Positions 1 to 8,399 of a stretch of 64,000 bases of DNA are shown piece after piece. This DNA comes from GCA-2720975 sp964469565 (lineage in GTDB: Bacteria; Planctomycetota; UBA1135; GCA-002686595): the NCBI GenBank assembly GCA_964469565.1, contig CAYXZD010000002.1:186001-250000 (forward strand), written 5' to 3'. Each line of letters opens with the position of its first letter. Position 1 is the stretch's first letter. The notes below the pieces were generated by a model. It did not search any database, was not told the origin of the DNA, and saw only the letters and a list, made by a program, of their open reading frames with translations. The position numbers were made by a program, and so were the translations under genes.

Positions 1-238
1 CGCCACGGGAGAGAAAAAAGGGCCGGTTCTATCCCCACAAGCCCCCCTGGCCCAATTCGCGACGCATCACTGAGGGTGAACAGTCGAGAACACTCAGCCA
101 CAACCCCCGGGTCTTCAGCAAGCTGCCTCCCCTCACGCCTCCCTGACCCCCTCTCCAAACGAACTGCTCTATACAGAGTGCCCGCCAAAGCGCCGATGGT
201 TACCCCTCCCGATGAACAGGGTGTGAATCACCGATAGG
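1..238. other. Intergenic sequence, left edge
   Basis: This left edge carries no coding frame I would trust on either strand and no clear promoter or terminator. A run of six A at 13-18 is followed by a weak GGGCC/GGCCC pairing with a long loop, too poor to call. It presumably contains the promoter of the acyltransferase gene that follows, but I cannot point to it. Confidence 0.4.
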
Positions 239-259
239 GTGCCCCCGAACCTCTCCACA

Positions 260-1648
260 ATGATCTTCACCAGCACGACATTCCTGTGGTTCTTGACCAT
301 CGTGCTGGGGCTCTACTGGTTGATCCGAGACCGCAGAACCCAGAATGGGCTCCTGCTATGTGCGAGCTATGTGTTCTACGGATGGGTGCATCCTTGGTTT
401 TGCATCCTGATCGCAGTCTCCACCCTCGTGGACTTCCGGTGTGGGCTCACGATGGAGACCCGACCCGAGCTGAAGCGCAGGGCCCTCCTCGCCAGCCTTG
501 GAGTCAACCTGGGAATGCTGGCTACGTTCAAGTACTTCAATTTCTTCATCACCAATGTGGCCAGCGTCGCTGCCTCCCTAGGCTGGGACTTGCCCCTACC
601 CACGCTGCGCATCTTTCTCCCCGTAGGGATTTCCTTCTACACCTTCCAGACGCTTAGCTACACCATCGATGTCTACCGTGGCCGGATTCAAGCTCGCCAC
701 AATCTGCTCGACTTCGCAGTCTTCGTGAGCTTTTTTCCCCAGCTGGTTGCAGGCCCGATCGAGCGTGCCGTCACCTTCCTTCCACAAGTAGAGAAGACCC
801 GCAGCTGGAACCCAGAAAGGTTTGTCTCTGCCTGGCCCCTCATCCTCGGTGGTTACCTCAAGAAGACAGTGGTCGCAGACAATGTCTCCGTCTATGTGGA
901 CGAGATTTTCATGCTAGATACACCGAGCTTCTCGTTGTTGTTCGTGGGAACGCTAGCCTTTGCCGTTCAGATCTACGCCGATTTTTCTGCATATACCGAC
1001 ATCGCGCGAGGGGTTGCACGGCTACTCGGCTTTGAGTTGATGGAGAACTTTCGCTCTCCATATCTAGCCATCACTCCGAATGATTTTTGGAGCCGCTGGC
1101 ACATCTCACTCTCCAGTTGGATCCGAGATTACCTATACATCCCAATGGGGGGGTCGCGGCAAGGGAGCCAAGCTCGCATGCTGGCAGTCTTGCTGATCGC
1201 CATGGGATTGAGCGGCCTTTGGCACGGGGCTGCGTGGAACTTCGTCCTGTGGGGGATCTATCACGCTTTGCTTGTCTTTGGCTATCGAGTCGCCACTCGA
1301 GGTAAGCGCTGGATACCCTCAAGCCGAAGCTCGCACTTAGCAGCGTGGGCACTGATGTTCAGCTGGACCCTCATTGGCTGGTTGCTCTTTCGAACCCCCA
1401 ACATGGCCTGGCTCACCCATGCTGTAAGCCATTTGACGTGGGGCTTCGAGGGACCCAGCCTCGTCACGGCAATCTACACCCTCGCCCTGCTGGCCCTCTA
1501 CTCACTTCCTTTGATTGGCCTTGGCCTCATTGAACGCTTGGAGGGGGCGCGCCCTGCACTGAGATCAGCTTTCTACACAGCCGGGTTGCTCTCGATGATC
1601 GTGTTTGCCCACGACGGAAACGTGGACTTCATCTACTTCAGGTTCTAG
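260..1648 (+). CDS. MBOAT family membrane-bound O-acyltransferase (AlgI-like)
   Basis: A polytopic membrane O-acyltransferase of the AlgI/DltB type, which moves an acyl (often acetyl) group across the membrane to an extracellular polymer. Seen: about ten hydrophobic segments; the conserved stretch PNDFWSRWHISLSSWIRDYLYIP in two overlapping pieces (N-DFW-RWH, then S-W-RDYLYIP); and the MBOAT histidine in SGLWHGAAWNF. At 462 aa it is close to the usual AlgI length. A GTG at 239 would add seven residues; I prefer ATG 260 because family members commonly start MxF with a hydrophobic run straight after. No Shine-Dalgarno is visible. The next gene begins 3 bp after this stop and encodes an SGNH-like protein, the usual soluble partner. 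The polymer substrate is unknown because no polysaccharide synthase lies nearby. Confidence 0.88.
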   Translation: MIFTSTTFLWFLTIVLGLYWLIRDRRTQNGLLLCASYVFYGWVHPWFCILIAVSTLVDFRCGLTMETRPELKRRALLASLGVNLGMLATFKYFNFFITNVASVAASLGWDLPLPTLRIFLPVGISFYTFQTLSYTIDVYRGRIQARHNLLDFAVFVSFFPQLVAGPIERAVTFLPQVEKTRSWNPERFVSAWPLILGGYLKKTVVADNVSVYVDEIFMLDTPSFSLLFVGTLAFAVQIYADFSAYTDIARGVARLLGFELMENFRSPYLAITPNDFWSRWHISLSSWIRDYLYIPMGGSRQGSQARMLAVLLIAMGLSGLWHGAAWNFVLWGIYHALLVFGYRVATRGKRWIPSSRSSHLAAWALMFSWTLIGWLLFRTPNMAWLTHAVSHLTWGFEGPSLVTAIYTLALLALYSLPLIGLGLIERLEGARPALRSAFYTAGLLSMIVFAHDGNVDFIYFRF

Positions 1649-1651
1649 ATC

Positions 1652-2731
1652 GTGGCCCCATTCAATCCCATCCCATACTGGGCGCGCGTCTTGACCGGTG
1701 CGCTTCTTGCGGTGGCCGGCGCTCTCCTGATCGGCGGTCCGGCAGGTCAAGGTCTAGTGGTGCACGATCCGGCCCTAGCCCTGCCCACGATTCGAGATGG
1801 CAAGAAACTCAATTACAAGCGTGATCTTGCCAAGGTGCGCCCCCGCATGGTCTTCGTTGGCAATTCTGTTCTTGGCACAAGCTTCAAGAATGACGAGCTC
1901 AGTCGACTTCTCGGCTGCTCCACCCTGCGACTAACTCTGCCAGGGTCGTTTTCGGCGCTGTGGTATGTCGTGATCAAGAACCTGGTCCTACCCGCCGACC
2001 CACAGCCAGAAGTCGTCGTGGTTGGATTCCGCGATACTTACCTGACAGAACCCACCCATCACACCACTGGCAACTACAAACGCCGGCTTGATTATTTCGT
2101 CGAACCCAACGAGCCTCTGCTCGACCGGCTTGCCTACCTTCCAAATGCAAACCCAATCACCCTATGGGTGACCGAGCACGCTGGCTTCGTCAAGCGCCGC
2201 GAGTCCTTACGGACTTCATCGGAGGAGTTCTTCAAATACAAACTGACGGGGGCAATCCTGGGGTTGGGGAGAGGGCGCATCACCCGGGCCGTCAACCAGT
2301 CCTTCGCCGATGACCAGAAGAGCCAAGCACTCCTCAGCCGGGCACAACTGGATGCGGACATTGAGATTCCAAAGGAGCACTTCAGGTTCAGCCAACGGGT
2401 CGAGCAATCTTTCTTGCCGCACATGATTGATCTCGTTCGGGGCAATGGCATGCAGCTCGTGCTGGTTCGTATGCGCCCCCGCCGCTGGGCCCAGGCCGAT
2501 ATCGACCCCACATCCCTTCCCGAATGGTCAAAGGGCGACCTCTCAGCCTATAACCATGCCCTGGAAGCCTACCTCTCCGAAAAGGGAGTGCCCATCGTCG
2601 ACCTTTCACGCAATCGTGCGATCACCCTGGACTGGTACGGCAATGGAGACCACATCAAGGAGGGTTGGGGCCAAGATCAATTCACCCCCCTCTTTGCGGA
2701 CCTCATCAGAGAGTTCGTACCCGGCATGTGA
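1652..2731 (+). CDS. SGNH/DltD-like hydrolase partner of the MBOAT protein
   Basis: A 359-aa protein with one N-terminal hydrophobic segment (about residues 10-35), so probably membrane-anchored with a periplasmic domain. Seen: a block-I-like motif MVFVGNSVLGTS with Gly70-Asn71-Ser72, and a C-terminal GNGDHIKEGWG with Asp333-His334 that could supply the Asp/His of an SGNH triad. It starts with GTG 3 bp after the MBOAT stop, so the pair is almost certainly cotranscribed. In known systems (AlgI with AlgJ/AlgX, DltB with DltD) such partners complete acyl transfer to the polymer; that role is inferred. Overall similarity to any named subfamily is weak, so the assignment rests on motif order and neighbourhood. 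Confidence 0.6.
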   Translation: MAPFNPIPYWARVLTGALLAVAGALLIGGPAGQGLVVHDPALALPTIRDGKKLNYKRDLAKVRPRMVFVGNSVLGTSFKNDELSRLLGCSTLRLTLPGSFSALWYVVIKNLVLPADPQPEVVVVGFRDTYLTEPTHHTTGNYKRRLDYFVEPNEPLLDRLAYLPNANPITLWVTEHAGFVKRRESLRTSSEEFFKYKLTGAILGLGRGRITRAVNQSFADDQKSQALLSRAQLDADIEIPKEHFRFSQRVEQSFLPHMIDLVRGNGMQLVLVRMRPRRWAQADIDPTSLPEWSKGDLSAYNHALEAYLSEKGVPIVDLSRNRAITLDWYGNGDHIKEGWGQDQFTPLFADLIREFVPGM

Positions 2732-2956
2732 AGTGACAATCAGGTGAGGGTTGGGTTGCATGCTCCTAGGCACCTTGAAAGGGGGGATGGATCTCAGATT
2801 CGAATCCAATCCTTGCACAATTCCGGTCCTAGGAGGCATGATCGAATGGTGGCGGTGAGTCGATGAGCCTGGGCGCGGCGCCAAGGCGATTCATAAGGTC
2901 GGGGGCAGCACGCCCTTGGCCACCGCGCCCTTCTCACAACCCAGAGGACTCCACCC

Positions 2957-3406
2957 ATGAATCTAGATGGCTCCATTGAGGCGATCATTGACAAGAAAGG
3001 GAACGCCGTTCACGCCGTCGGCGCGCAACAGACAATACTAGATGCTCTGGAGATGATGGCGGAAAAACACGTCGGCGCACTTCTCGTCATGGAGGGCGAT
3101 GCACTGGTCGGCATCATTTCAGAGCGCGATTACGCCCGCAAGGTGGCCCTTGCGGGGCGCTCCTCCCAAGACATGAAGGTGTGTGAGATCATGTCCGAGA
3201 AGATCATCACAGTGACTCCGCAGGATTCCGTGTCCAAGTGCATGCAGTACATGAATCATCGACGCTGCCGCCACCTGCCGGTTCTGGATGAGGGCAAGGT
3301 CATTGCCGTCGTGTCACTTGGCGATCTCGTGAATTGGATCATCAACTTGCAAGACCAAGCGATTCATCAACTCGAAGACTACATCGCACAGGATTACCCA
3401 GCCTAG
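2957..3406 (+). CDS. CBS-domain protein (two tandem CBS motifs)
   Basis: A 149-aa cytosolic protein made almost entirely of a CBS pair, a fold that binds adenine nucleotides and acts as an energy sensor or regulatory module. First repeat about residues 15-65 (QTILDALEMMAEKHVGALLV, then GIISERDYARKV); second about 75-130 (ITVTPQDSVSKCMQYMNHRRCRHLPVL, then VVSLGDLV). Short stand-alone CBS proteins of this type are common in bacteria, and their partner is usually unknown. It stands alone, 225 bp after the SGNH gene, and is convergent with the metalloprotease gene. The ATG at 2957 fits the family's usual start. Confidence 0.85.
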   Translation: MNLDGSIEAIIDKKGNAVHAVGAQQTILDALEMMAEKHVGALLVMEGDALVGIISERDYARKVALAGRSSQDMKVCEIMSEKIITVTPQDSVSKCMQYMNHRRCRHLPVLDEGKVIAVVSLGDLVNWIINLQDQAIHQLEDYIAQDYPA

Positions 3407-3423
3407 AGTTCTGGACCTAGATC

Positions 3424-3446
3424 GGCCCCCTCACCTCCCTGGGGCC
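3424..3446. terminator. Possible bidirectional hairpin between convergent genes
   Basis: GGCCCC at 3424-3429 can pair with GGGGCC at 3441-3446 across an 11-nt loop, between the stop codons of the CBS gene and the metalloprotease gene. There is no T-run on either strand, so this is at best a weak terminator. Confidence 0.25.
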
Positions 3447-3461
3447 CCATCTGGCTTGGGT

Positions 3462-6400
3462 CTATAGACTGGCCTGATACAAGGAGAGTACCTGCTTCGC
3501 CGACAAGGACCCGCGAATGAAGCGAACATCATCCATCGTGCCTTTGAATGCCCGGCTGCCGCTGCTGTCGCGGCCGACTTGTGTGGACGAGTCGAATTCC
3601 TCTGGGCTCTGAGCCACGGGCCGTGTGGTGCTCTTCAGGAGCCCAGCGGTGTCCCCCATATAAAGGGTCACTTGCTGGGGCTCAACGACCATAGCCACAA
3701 AGACCCATTGATCATCGGGGACGGTGAGTTGTGAGTTCCACTCCGCTCCACTGCCATCCCACTGGCAGCGCAATTCATGGCTTAGCCCAAGGCTCATGCC
3801 GGCCAAAGTGTTGCCCCCGCGGCTGAAGATCAATCCGGCCCACTGGCTCTGATCTCCATCCCGCTTGATCCACGCACTCAGCGTGGCGTGATTGTCATTC
3901 AGGTTGAGAGGGCCGATCCGCATGCGGCCCTTGTTGCCATCCATGTATACGGCGGTACCGGTCTTCGGAGTCGCACCGGGCATGCCAAGGGTGAATCCAG
4001 CGAGGTAACCTCCATCTTCGCTTTCACCTGAGTCCACCGCCACGGTGCCCGTCATCTCATCGAGCTTCCAATGATGAAAGCGGGGCGCCTTGACGATCCA
4101 GGTGCGACCCTTCACGACTTGGCCCCAGTTCTCCTCATCCACCCGCCAGTAGTAAGTGGAGCCCGAACTAAGATTTGAGGCCGAAAATGAACTTACCGCC
4201 ACACTGCCTTGGTACTCGGGCGAAGTGGTGTCCGCAGTGCGCACGGCATCAAAGTCCGTACCTAGGTATACATGGTGACTGATGGCCCCCACTCCCCCAG
4301 TCCAAGTGAGTACCGGCCCGCCGATCTGGCCCATGTCCCGAGGCTCTGGAGCTTCCGCTTGACCACCGAGCAGGGCTAGATTGACGACATCCGTCTCGCT
4401 CAGGGCCCGGCCATAAATACGCACGTCCGCTAGATCACCCCTGAAGCGCTTGGTCTCATCGGTCGAGTTCCAGCCAAGATAGGTCAAGCCTGCAAAGGTC
4501 TGTGGCAAGTGAGAATACTTGTGTACGGACTTCGAGAGGTTGGTTCCGTCGTGCAGGTACATGACCGCACGCTGATCACGCACGACAAGAGTGGCGAGGA
4601 CCCACTGGTTCAGGGGAACTACGATTCCCGAATTCCAGCCGCTAGTCACCGCATCACCCGCCCATACATAACGCAACTCCCCGTTAGCACCCATCAAGAG
4701 CCCCGCATCCTCACCATTGTCCAACGTGTGGATGAGTCCGGCATAGTCCACCTGACCAGGGCTACGCCGTAACCAAGTACTCAGAGTTACCTGATCCCCG
4801 TGCACCCCCACCGAACTGACCTTCACATGGTCGTCCACGCCATCAAAGGTGATCGCACCCCCAAAAGGTCCGTTCGACCAAACGGGTTGGCCTCTCACGG
4901 CACCTGCGTGGCCGTGTCCGGTGGCGTCCGCAGCGGTCTCGCCCGCCCCTTCAGTCAACGGCCAGTAGGCCTCCAGGGGACGCTCGGGAATGGAGATGGA
5001 CACGGTCCCCACACTCGTCAGACCCGTGGGGTCACCTGCGGTAAAAGTGAATGAATCCTGCCCAAGAACAGGAGCTACTGGGGAATACAGCAACTCATCC
5101 CGACCATCAGGGCCCGTCCCCACTGAAAGCACGATGGGGACCCCAAGTTGACTCGTGGCATCAAAGGACTGCAGGCTCACCGGATCGCAATTGGCATCCT
5201 CAGCTTTGCCGAGCACATCGAACGGCGTGGGCTGCTTGACCATCTTTTCCTTTTCCAGGGTCGCACTATGGGGATAGATGTAGGGGGGCACGGGTTCCTC
5301 GAAACCACTGCGATCCCAAAAACAGCTGACACCTTCTTTGTATGCAAGAATGATGTCTCGTGTATTCGGGCCCACCCACAAACAGGCACCACACATGTTG
5401 TTGCAAGGAGAGGTGTCGTGACAGTGGCCCGCACCCCAGTTGTGGCCTGTTTCATGAGCCACAATCCCGGCGCTATCCATGGACCACCCGTAGGCGAGTC
5501 CAACATTGCAAACCACACCAACCCAAGCGAGTCCGCCATACTGGATCAAGCTACCCGGCTTGCCCGTCATCAGGTGAGCAAGGTCTCTATCGATACCAGC
5601 CTGATTGGTGTTCCACTCAGTCCGGAACAGATTGAGCAAGTCGCCGCCATCGACAGGGTTGTAGAAGGGTGCCGTACGCACAACGAGCGCCGTGAGCCGA
5701 TGGCGGATCATTACATCCCTCGCATACATCGTGTTGTTCAAGGCAAGATAAGACTGCACGGTGGCGACCGTTCCAGCCACCGTGCCCCCCTGCGCTAGGA
5801 AGTATTCGTAGTCGCAGTCGAACGCGATGTCTGCTTGGGTAATGCAGCGCACCTTGTCGGCTCCACCAGGCGAGGTAGCGGTGTGCGGTCCTCCCACCAC
5901 GGGCCCATGACCCGATCCTCCCCCACCCCGTCCTGTCGATGTACCCGTGAGCCCCATTCCACAAGAGGGAACGCCCACGAGTGATTCCCTCATGGGTCCC
6001 ACGAAATGCAGAGCCCGCTCGGCCTGTGTGTCGATCCGCCGTAGGGGAAGGATGCGCCAGGTTTCAGTTGGAGTTGCCACCACTGCTGTGAGCCCCTCCC
6101 GGCCAAAGCTCGCGCCCACACTACTCAGAGGGTCTCCGACAACGACACCGCTGTACGTCGCTTCAGGCTCTGCCGCCCCCTCTTCCAAGCGACCCTCTGA
6201 ATCCGGAGCCAACAACTTGAAGCCTTGGGCACGCACCGGGGTCCGCACAAGGGAGAGGGAAACCGGCTGGCCATTCCGCTCCAGCGCAACCACAAGATTC
6301 ACCGGCGCGCGTTGGGGAATCGAGTCAGGCAATCCGACGGGCACGATTTCACCCCCGCTGGCTCCGAACACTCGTGTCGCCTCAAGGAGCTGAGCTCCAG

Positions 6401-6503
6401 CGCGCGGAACTTCGCTCCGAGTCGGCTCCCCCTGGGCAGCCAAGACCGAAGCGGTCATCAAAAGGAGTACGCTGGGAACTAGCAGATTCAATCGTAGGTG
6501 CAT
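3462..6503 (-). CDS. Secreted zinc metalloprotease (reprolysin/M12-like) with two LamG-type domains
   Basis: A 1013-aa exported protease. Seen: a signal peptide (residues 1-23, cut after VLAAQ-like); a propeptide-like region; a metzincin zinc site HETGHNWGAGH with His350, Glu351, His354 and His360, followed by a Cys-rich stretch (CNNMCGAC) typical of reprolysins; then two concanavalin/LamG-like jelly-roll modules, about residues 515-715 (AYWPLTEGAGETAADATG start) and about 815-1010 (HHWKLDEMTGTVAVDSG start), separated by a fibronectin-like segment. Known for the family: extracellular proteolysis, with LamG modules binding carbohydrate or protein. No sorting signal is visible at the C-terminus. 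It is monocistronic on the minus strand with a long gene-free region upstream. Confidence 0.85.
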   Translation of the reverse strand: MHLRLNLLVPSVLLLMTASVLAAQGEPTRSEVPRAGAQLLEATRVFGASGGEIVPVGLPDSIPQRAPVNLVVALERNGQPVSLSLVRTPVRAQGFKLLAPDSEGRLEEGAAEPEATYSGVVVGDPLSSVGASFGREGLTAVVATPTETWRILPLRRIDTQAERALHFVGPMRESLVGVPSCGMGLTGTSTGRGGGGSGHGPVVGGPHTATSPGGADKVRCITQADIAFDCDYEYFLAQGGTVAGTVATVQSYLALNNTMYARDVMIRHRLTALVVRTAPFYNPVDGGDLLNLFRTEWNTNQAGIDRDLAHLMTGKPGSLIQYGGLAWVGVVCNVGLAYGWSMDSAGIVAHETGHNWGAGHCHDTSPCNNMCGACLWVGPNTRDIILAYKEGVSCFWDRSGFEEPVPPYIYPHSATLEKEKMVKQPTPFDVLGKAEDANCDPVSLQSFDATSQLGVPIVLSVGTGPDGRDELLYSPVAPVLGQDSFTFTAGDPTGLTSVGTVSISIPERPLEAYWPLTEGAGETAADATGHGHAGAVRGQPVWSNGPFGGAITFDGVDDHVKVSSVGVHGDQVTLSTWLRRSPGQVDYAGLIHTLDNGEDAGLLMGANGELRYVWAGDAVTSGWNSGIVVPLNQWVLATLVVRDQRAVMYLHDGTNLSKSVHKYSHLPQTFAGLTYLGWNSTDETKRFRGDLADVRIYGRALSETDVVNLALLGGQAEAPEPRDMGQIGGPVLTWTGGVGAISHHVYLGTDFDAVRTADTTSPEYQGSVAVSSFSASNLSSGSTYYWRVDEENWGQVVKGRTWIVKAPRFHHWKLDEMTGTVAVDSGESEDGGYLAGFTLGMPGATPKTGTAVYMDGNKGRMRIGPLNLNDNHATLSAWIKRDGDQSQWAGLIFSRGGNTLAGMSLGLSHELRCQWDGSGAEWNSQLTVPDDQWVFVAMVVEPQQVTLYMGDTAGLLKSTTRPVAQSPEEFDSSTQVGRDSSGSRAFKGTMDDVRFIRGSLSAKQVLSLYQASL

Positions 6504-6788
6504 GAGAAGCTAGGCCAAAAACAGAGTATTAGGCTGGGCAATGATTGAGGGGCCCCCCAATTCTAGCAATACGCTGGTCAATGGGTCCGTGCTGGGCACT
6601 GCTTGCCCTATGGGCGGGCCCGCCCCTGCTCAGAATGGGTCGCACATCGTCCGGCCCACCCGAGCCCCCGACCGGGTCCCATCTGGCCAGCCGCAGAGGT
6701 TCCGTAGTCGAGGGCTCTAGACCTCTAGGGCATTCCGTCCGAGGCCCACCGATGGTCCCAGAATCCCAAACTACCACTATATTTTGTG
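6504..6788. other. Non-coding stretch upstream of the metalloprotease gene
   Basis: No credible gene on either strand: the open frames here have compositions and lengths expected by chance. The minus-strand promoter of the metalloprotease should lie here; a TAATAC hexamer on the minus strand near 6527 is a possible -10 but has no convincing -35. Confidence 0.4.
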
Positions 6789-6816
6789 TTGACACTGCGG
6801 GAGGGACCTATATAGT
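6789..6816 (+). promoter_or_regulatory. Near-consensus sigma70-type promoter
   Basis: TTGACA at 6789-6794 and TATAGT at 6811-6816, separated by 16 bp. The -35 is a perfect match and the -10 has one mismatch. The sequence just upstream of the -35 is AT-rich compared with its surroundings. Transcription would start near 6823 on the plus strand, where no protein gene begins, pointing into the structured RNA region that ends at the terminator at 7060-7099. Confidence 0.7.
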
Positions 6817-6822
6817 GTGGTC

Positions 6823-7099
6823 ATCGGCGTTCGGCGTGGACCCCCGGCACCCCCTGAGGGCTCCACACCCGCACTGCCGAACACTTTGAAACCGCAATCC
6901 GTCCTCGTCCTCCGCCCGACCCCGGAGGGCTTGGGTACACCAGTTGGATAGCCCCCGCCCGGGCAATCAGCTGTTCGGCGCGCCTCCCAGGCCTACCCCA
7001 TCCCCACGCCACCCCTCACGGGTGGCAGGCCCGGGTCCCGCAGCCGATAGGAGCGGTGTGAGGCGGCTGATCTCCTTGATCAGCCGCCTCCATTTTTTT
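6823..7099 (+). ncRNA. Candidate structured non-coding RNA or attenuator leader (~277 nt)
   Basis: The stretch between the promoter at 6789-6816 and the terminator at 7060-7099 has no plausible coding frame but folds well by eye. Hairpins: 6829-6840 with 6862-6866 and 6876-6882 (GTTCGGC/GCCGAAC and GTGGA/TCCAC, asymmetric internal loop); 6910-6914 with 6923-6927; 6941-6954 with 6961-6973 (14-nt arm, one bulge, one mismatch); 7008-7014 with 7020-7026 (perfect GCCACCC/GGGTGGC). I do not recognise RNase P, tmRNA, SRP or 6S signatures. It could be a free-standing RNA, or a regulatory leader of the threonine-dehydratase-like gene that begins 170 nt after the terminator. Confidence 0.55.
7060..7099 (+). 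terminator. Strong intrinsic terminator
   Basis: A perfect 13-bp stem (7060-7072 with 7078-7090; arms start GAGGCGGC and end GCCGCCTC) closes a 5-nt loop and is followed by seven T at 7093-7099. There is no A-run on the other side, so it works for plus-strand transcripts only. No plus-strand protein gene lies upstream, which implies a non-coding transcript or a regulated leader. Confidence 0.9.
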
Positions 7100-7268
7100 G
7101 CTGGGAACGCAGCCCGCGAGCGAGCGAAAGTGGTTGCCGATGTCCACAAGGGTCTGGATCGTGCAAGCCAAGGAGAGCTTCACCTCAATCGGTATACTGG
7201 ACCAGCCCATGGCCATCCGGCCACCCATCTCCTGCCATGCCGACCAGCCAACCCAGCAATCTTCAACG

Positions 7269-8231
7269 ATGAGCGGCCAGTCTTTGATTGAACAGTTTCC
7301 AACACTCGTTCTAGATGCCGCTCAACGAATCCGGCCACACATTCGCCGCACCCCAACTGAACCCAGCCCGGGCCTCGGTCGGGGAGGGCTACTCAAGCTC
7401 GAGCAATTCCAGATCACGGGCTCGTTCAAGGTCCGCGGTGCCACCAACAAGCTCCTGACCCTCGACGAGGAGCAGCTTCGGGCAGGGGTCGTCGTTGCCT
7501 CGACAGGAAACCACGGGGCGGCAGCGGCCCACGCTAGCCAGCAACTGGATTCCCCGTGCTTGGTGTTCGCCCCTTCCGATACCGACCCCAGCAAGCTGTC
7601 CGGCATAGCAAGCCGGGGCGCCGAATTGATTCTGGAGGGTGCGGACTGCCTCGACAGTGAACTGCGTGCTCGATCCCATGCCGAGAGGCATGGGATGACT
7701 TACATCTCTCCATACAACGACCTCCACGTCGCGGCGGGTCAGGGGTCCCTCGCAGTTGAGCTCAACGAGCAAGCACCCGAGTTAGAACGCGTCTACGTGG
7801 CCGTGGGGGGTGGGGGCTTGATTGCCGGAGTCGGTGCACATCTCAAGGATCAAGGCCGCTCAATCGAAGTGGTCGGATGCTCGCCCGAGCTTTCAGATGT
7901 GATGGCACGCTCGGTTTCTGCAGGATCGATCATTGACGTGCCCTTCGTCCCAACTCTCTCAGATGGGACGGCAGGCAGCCTAGAGCAGGACACGGTGACC
8001 TTAGCCCTGTGCCAGCAATACGTGGACCGGTTCGCCCTCGTCTCTGAGGCGGAAATCGCAGGGGCCATTCTCTGGGCCCTCGAGAACCACCGCATTCTCA
8101 TCGAGGGCGCAGCCGCTGTCGCCCTGGCAGTGGCCCGCAGGGAGCTTGATCCCTCCAGCAAGACCCGAGCTGGCGTCATCCTGTGCGGCGCCAACATCTC
8201 CCCCAGCAAATTGCGATCTATCCTCGGATAG
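7269..8231 (+). CDS. Threonine/serine dehydratase-type PLP enzyme
   Basis: A 320-aa fold-type II PLP enzyme that deaminates threonine or serine to a 2-oxo acid and ammonia, or racemises serine. Seen: the PLP-lysine motif QITGSFKVRGATNKLL, the STGNHGAAAAHA motif after it, and the phosphate-binding GGGGLIAGVG loop. There is no ACT domain, so it resembles the catabolic (TdcB-like) or serine-racemase branch rather than feedback-inhibited IlvA. I chose ATG 7269 because family homology begins just after it; the frame is open back to about 7098, but those residues look non-coding. It stands downstream of a structured leader and terminator, so attenuation control is possible. Threonine dehydratase and serine racemase cannot be told apart here. 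Confidence 0.85.
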   Translation: MSGQSLIEQFPTLVLDAAQRIRPHIRRTPTEPSPGLGRGGLLKLEQFQITGSFKVRGATNKLLTLDEEQLRAGVVVASTGNHGAAAAHASQQLDSPCLVFAPSDTDPSKLSGIASRGAELILEGADCLDSELRARSHAERHGMTYISPYNDLHVAAGQGSLAVELNEQAPELERVYVAVGGGGLIAGVGAHLKDQGRSIEVVGCSPELSDVMARSVSAGSIIDVPFVPTLSDGTAGSLEQDTVTLALCQQYVDRFALVSEAEIAGAILWALENHRILIEGAAAVALAVARRELDPSSKTRAGVILCGANISPSKLRSILG

Positions 8232-8399
8232 TCCCTTATGTGACCATCAAATACACCACGATTGGTGGATAACATGGGCTTCAATTCCAGACAAGCTAGA
8301 TTCACTCCGTCTGTATGAAACGAGGCCCCACGGCCTTACCTAGACACCAATTAGACCGCAAGTGATGGATACATGCCGTCCAGTCGGCTGCCGCACGGC

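Noticed and set aside
2790..2815. tRNA-like TTCGAATCC sequence
   Set aside because: The flanking bases do not form a T-arm and no acceptor or anticodon arm can be drawn.
5148..5798. 216-codon plus-strand frame opposite the metalloprotease
   Set aside because: It lies entirely within the well-supported protease gene on the other strand and matches no family.
6545..6889. 114-codon plus-strand frame in the gene-free region
   Set aside because: It has no recognisable domain, contains the promoter at 6789-6816, and has chance-like Pro/Gly/Ser composition.
7008..7050. T-box riboswitch core
   Set aside because: GGGTGGCA at 7020-7027 resembles the T-box start, but the following ACCGCG part is missing and no specifier stem could be recognised. 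The leader remains unassigned.
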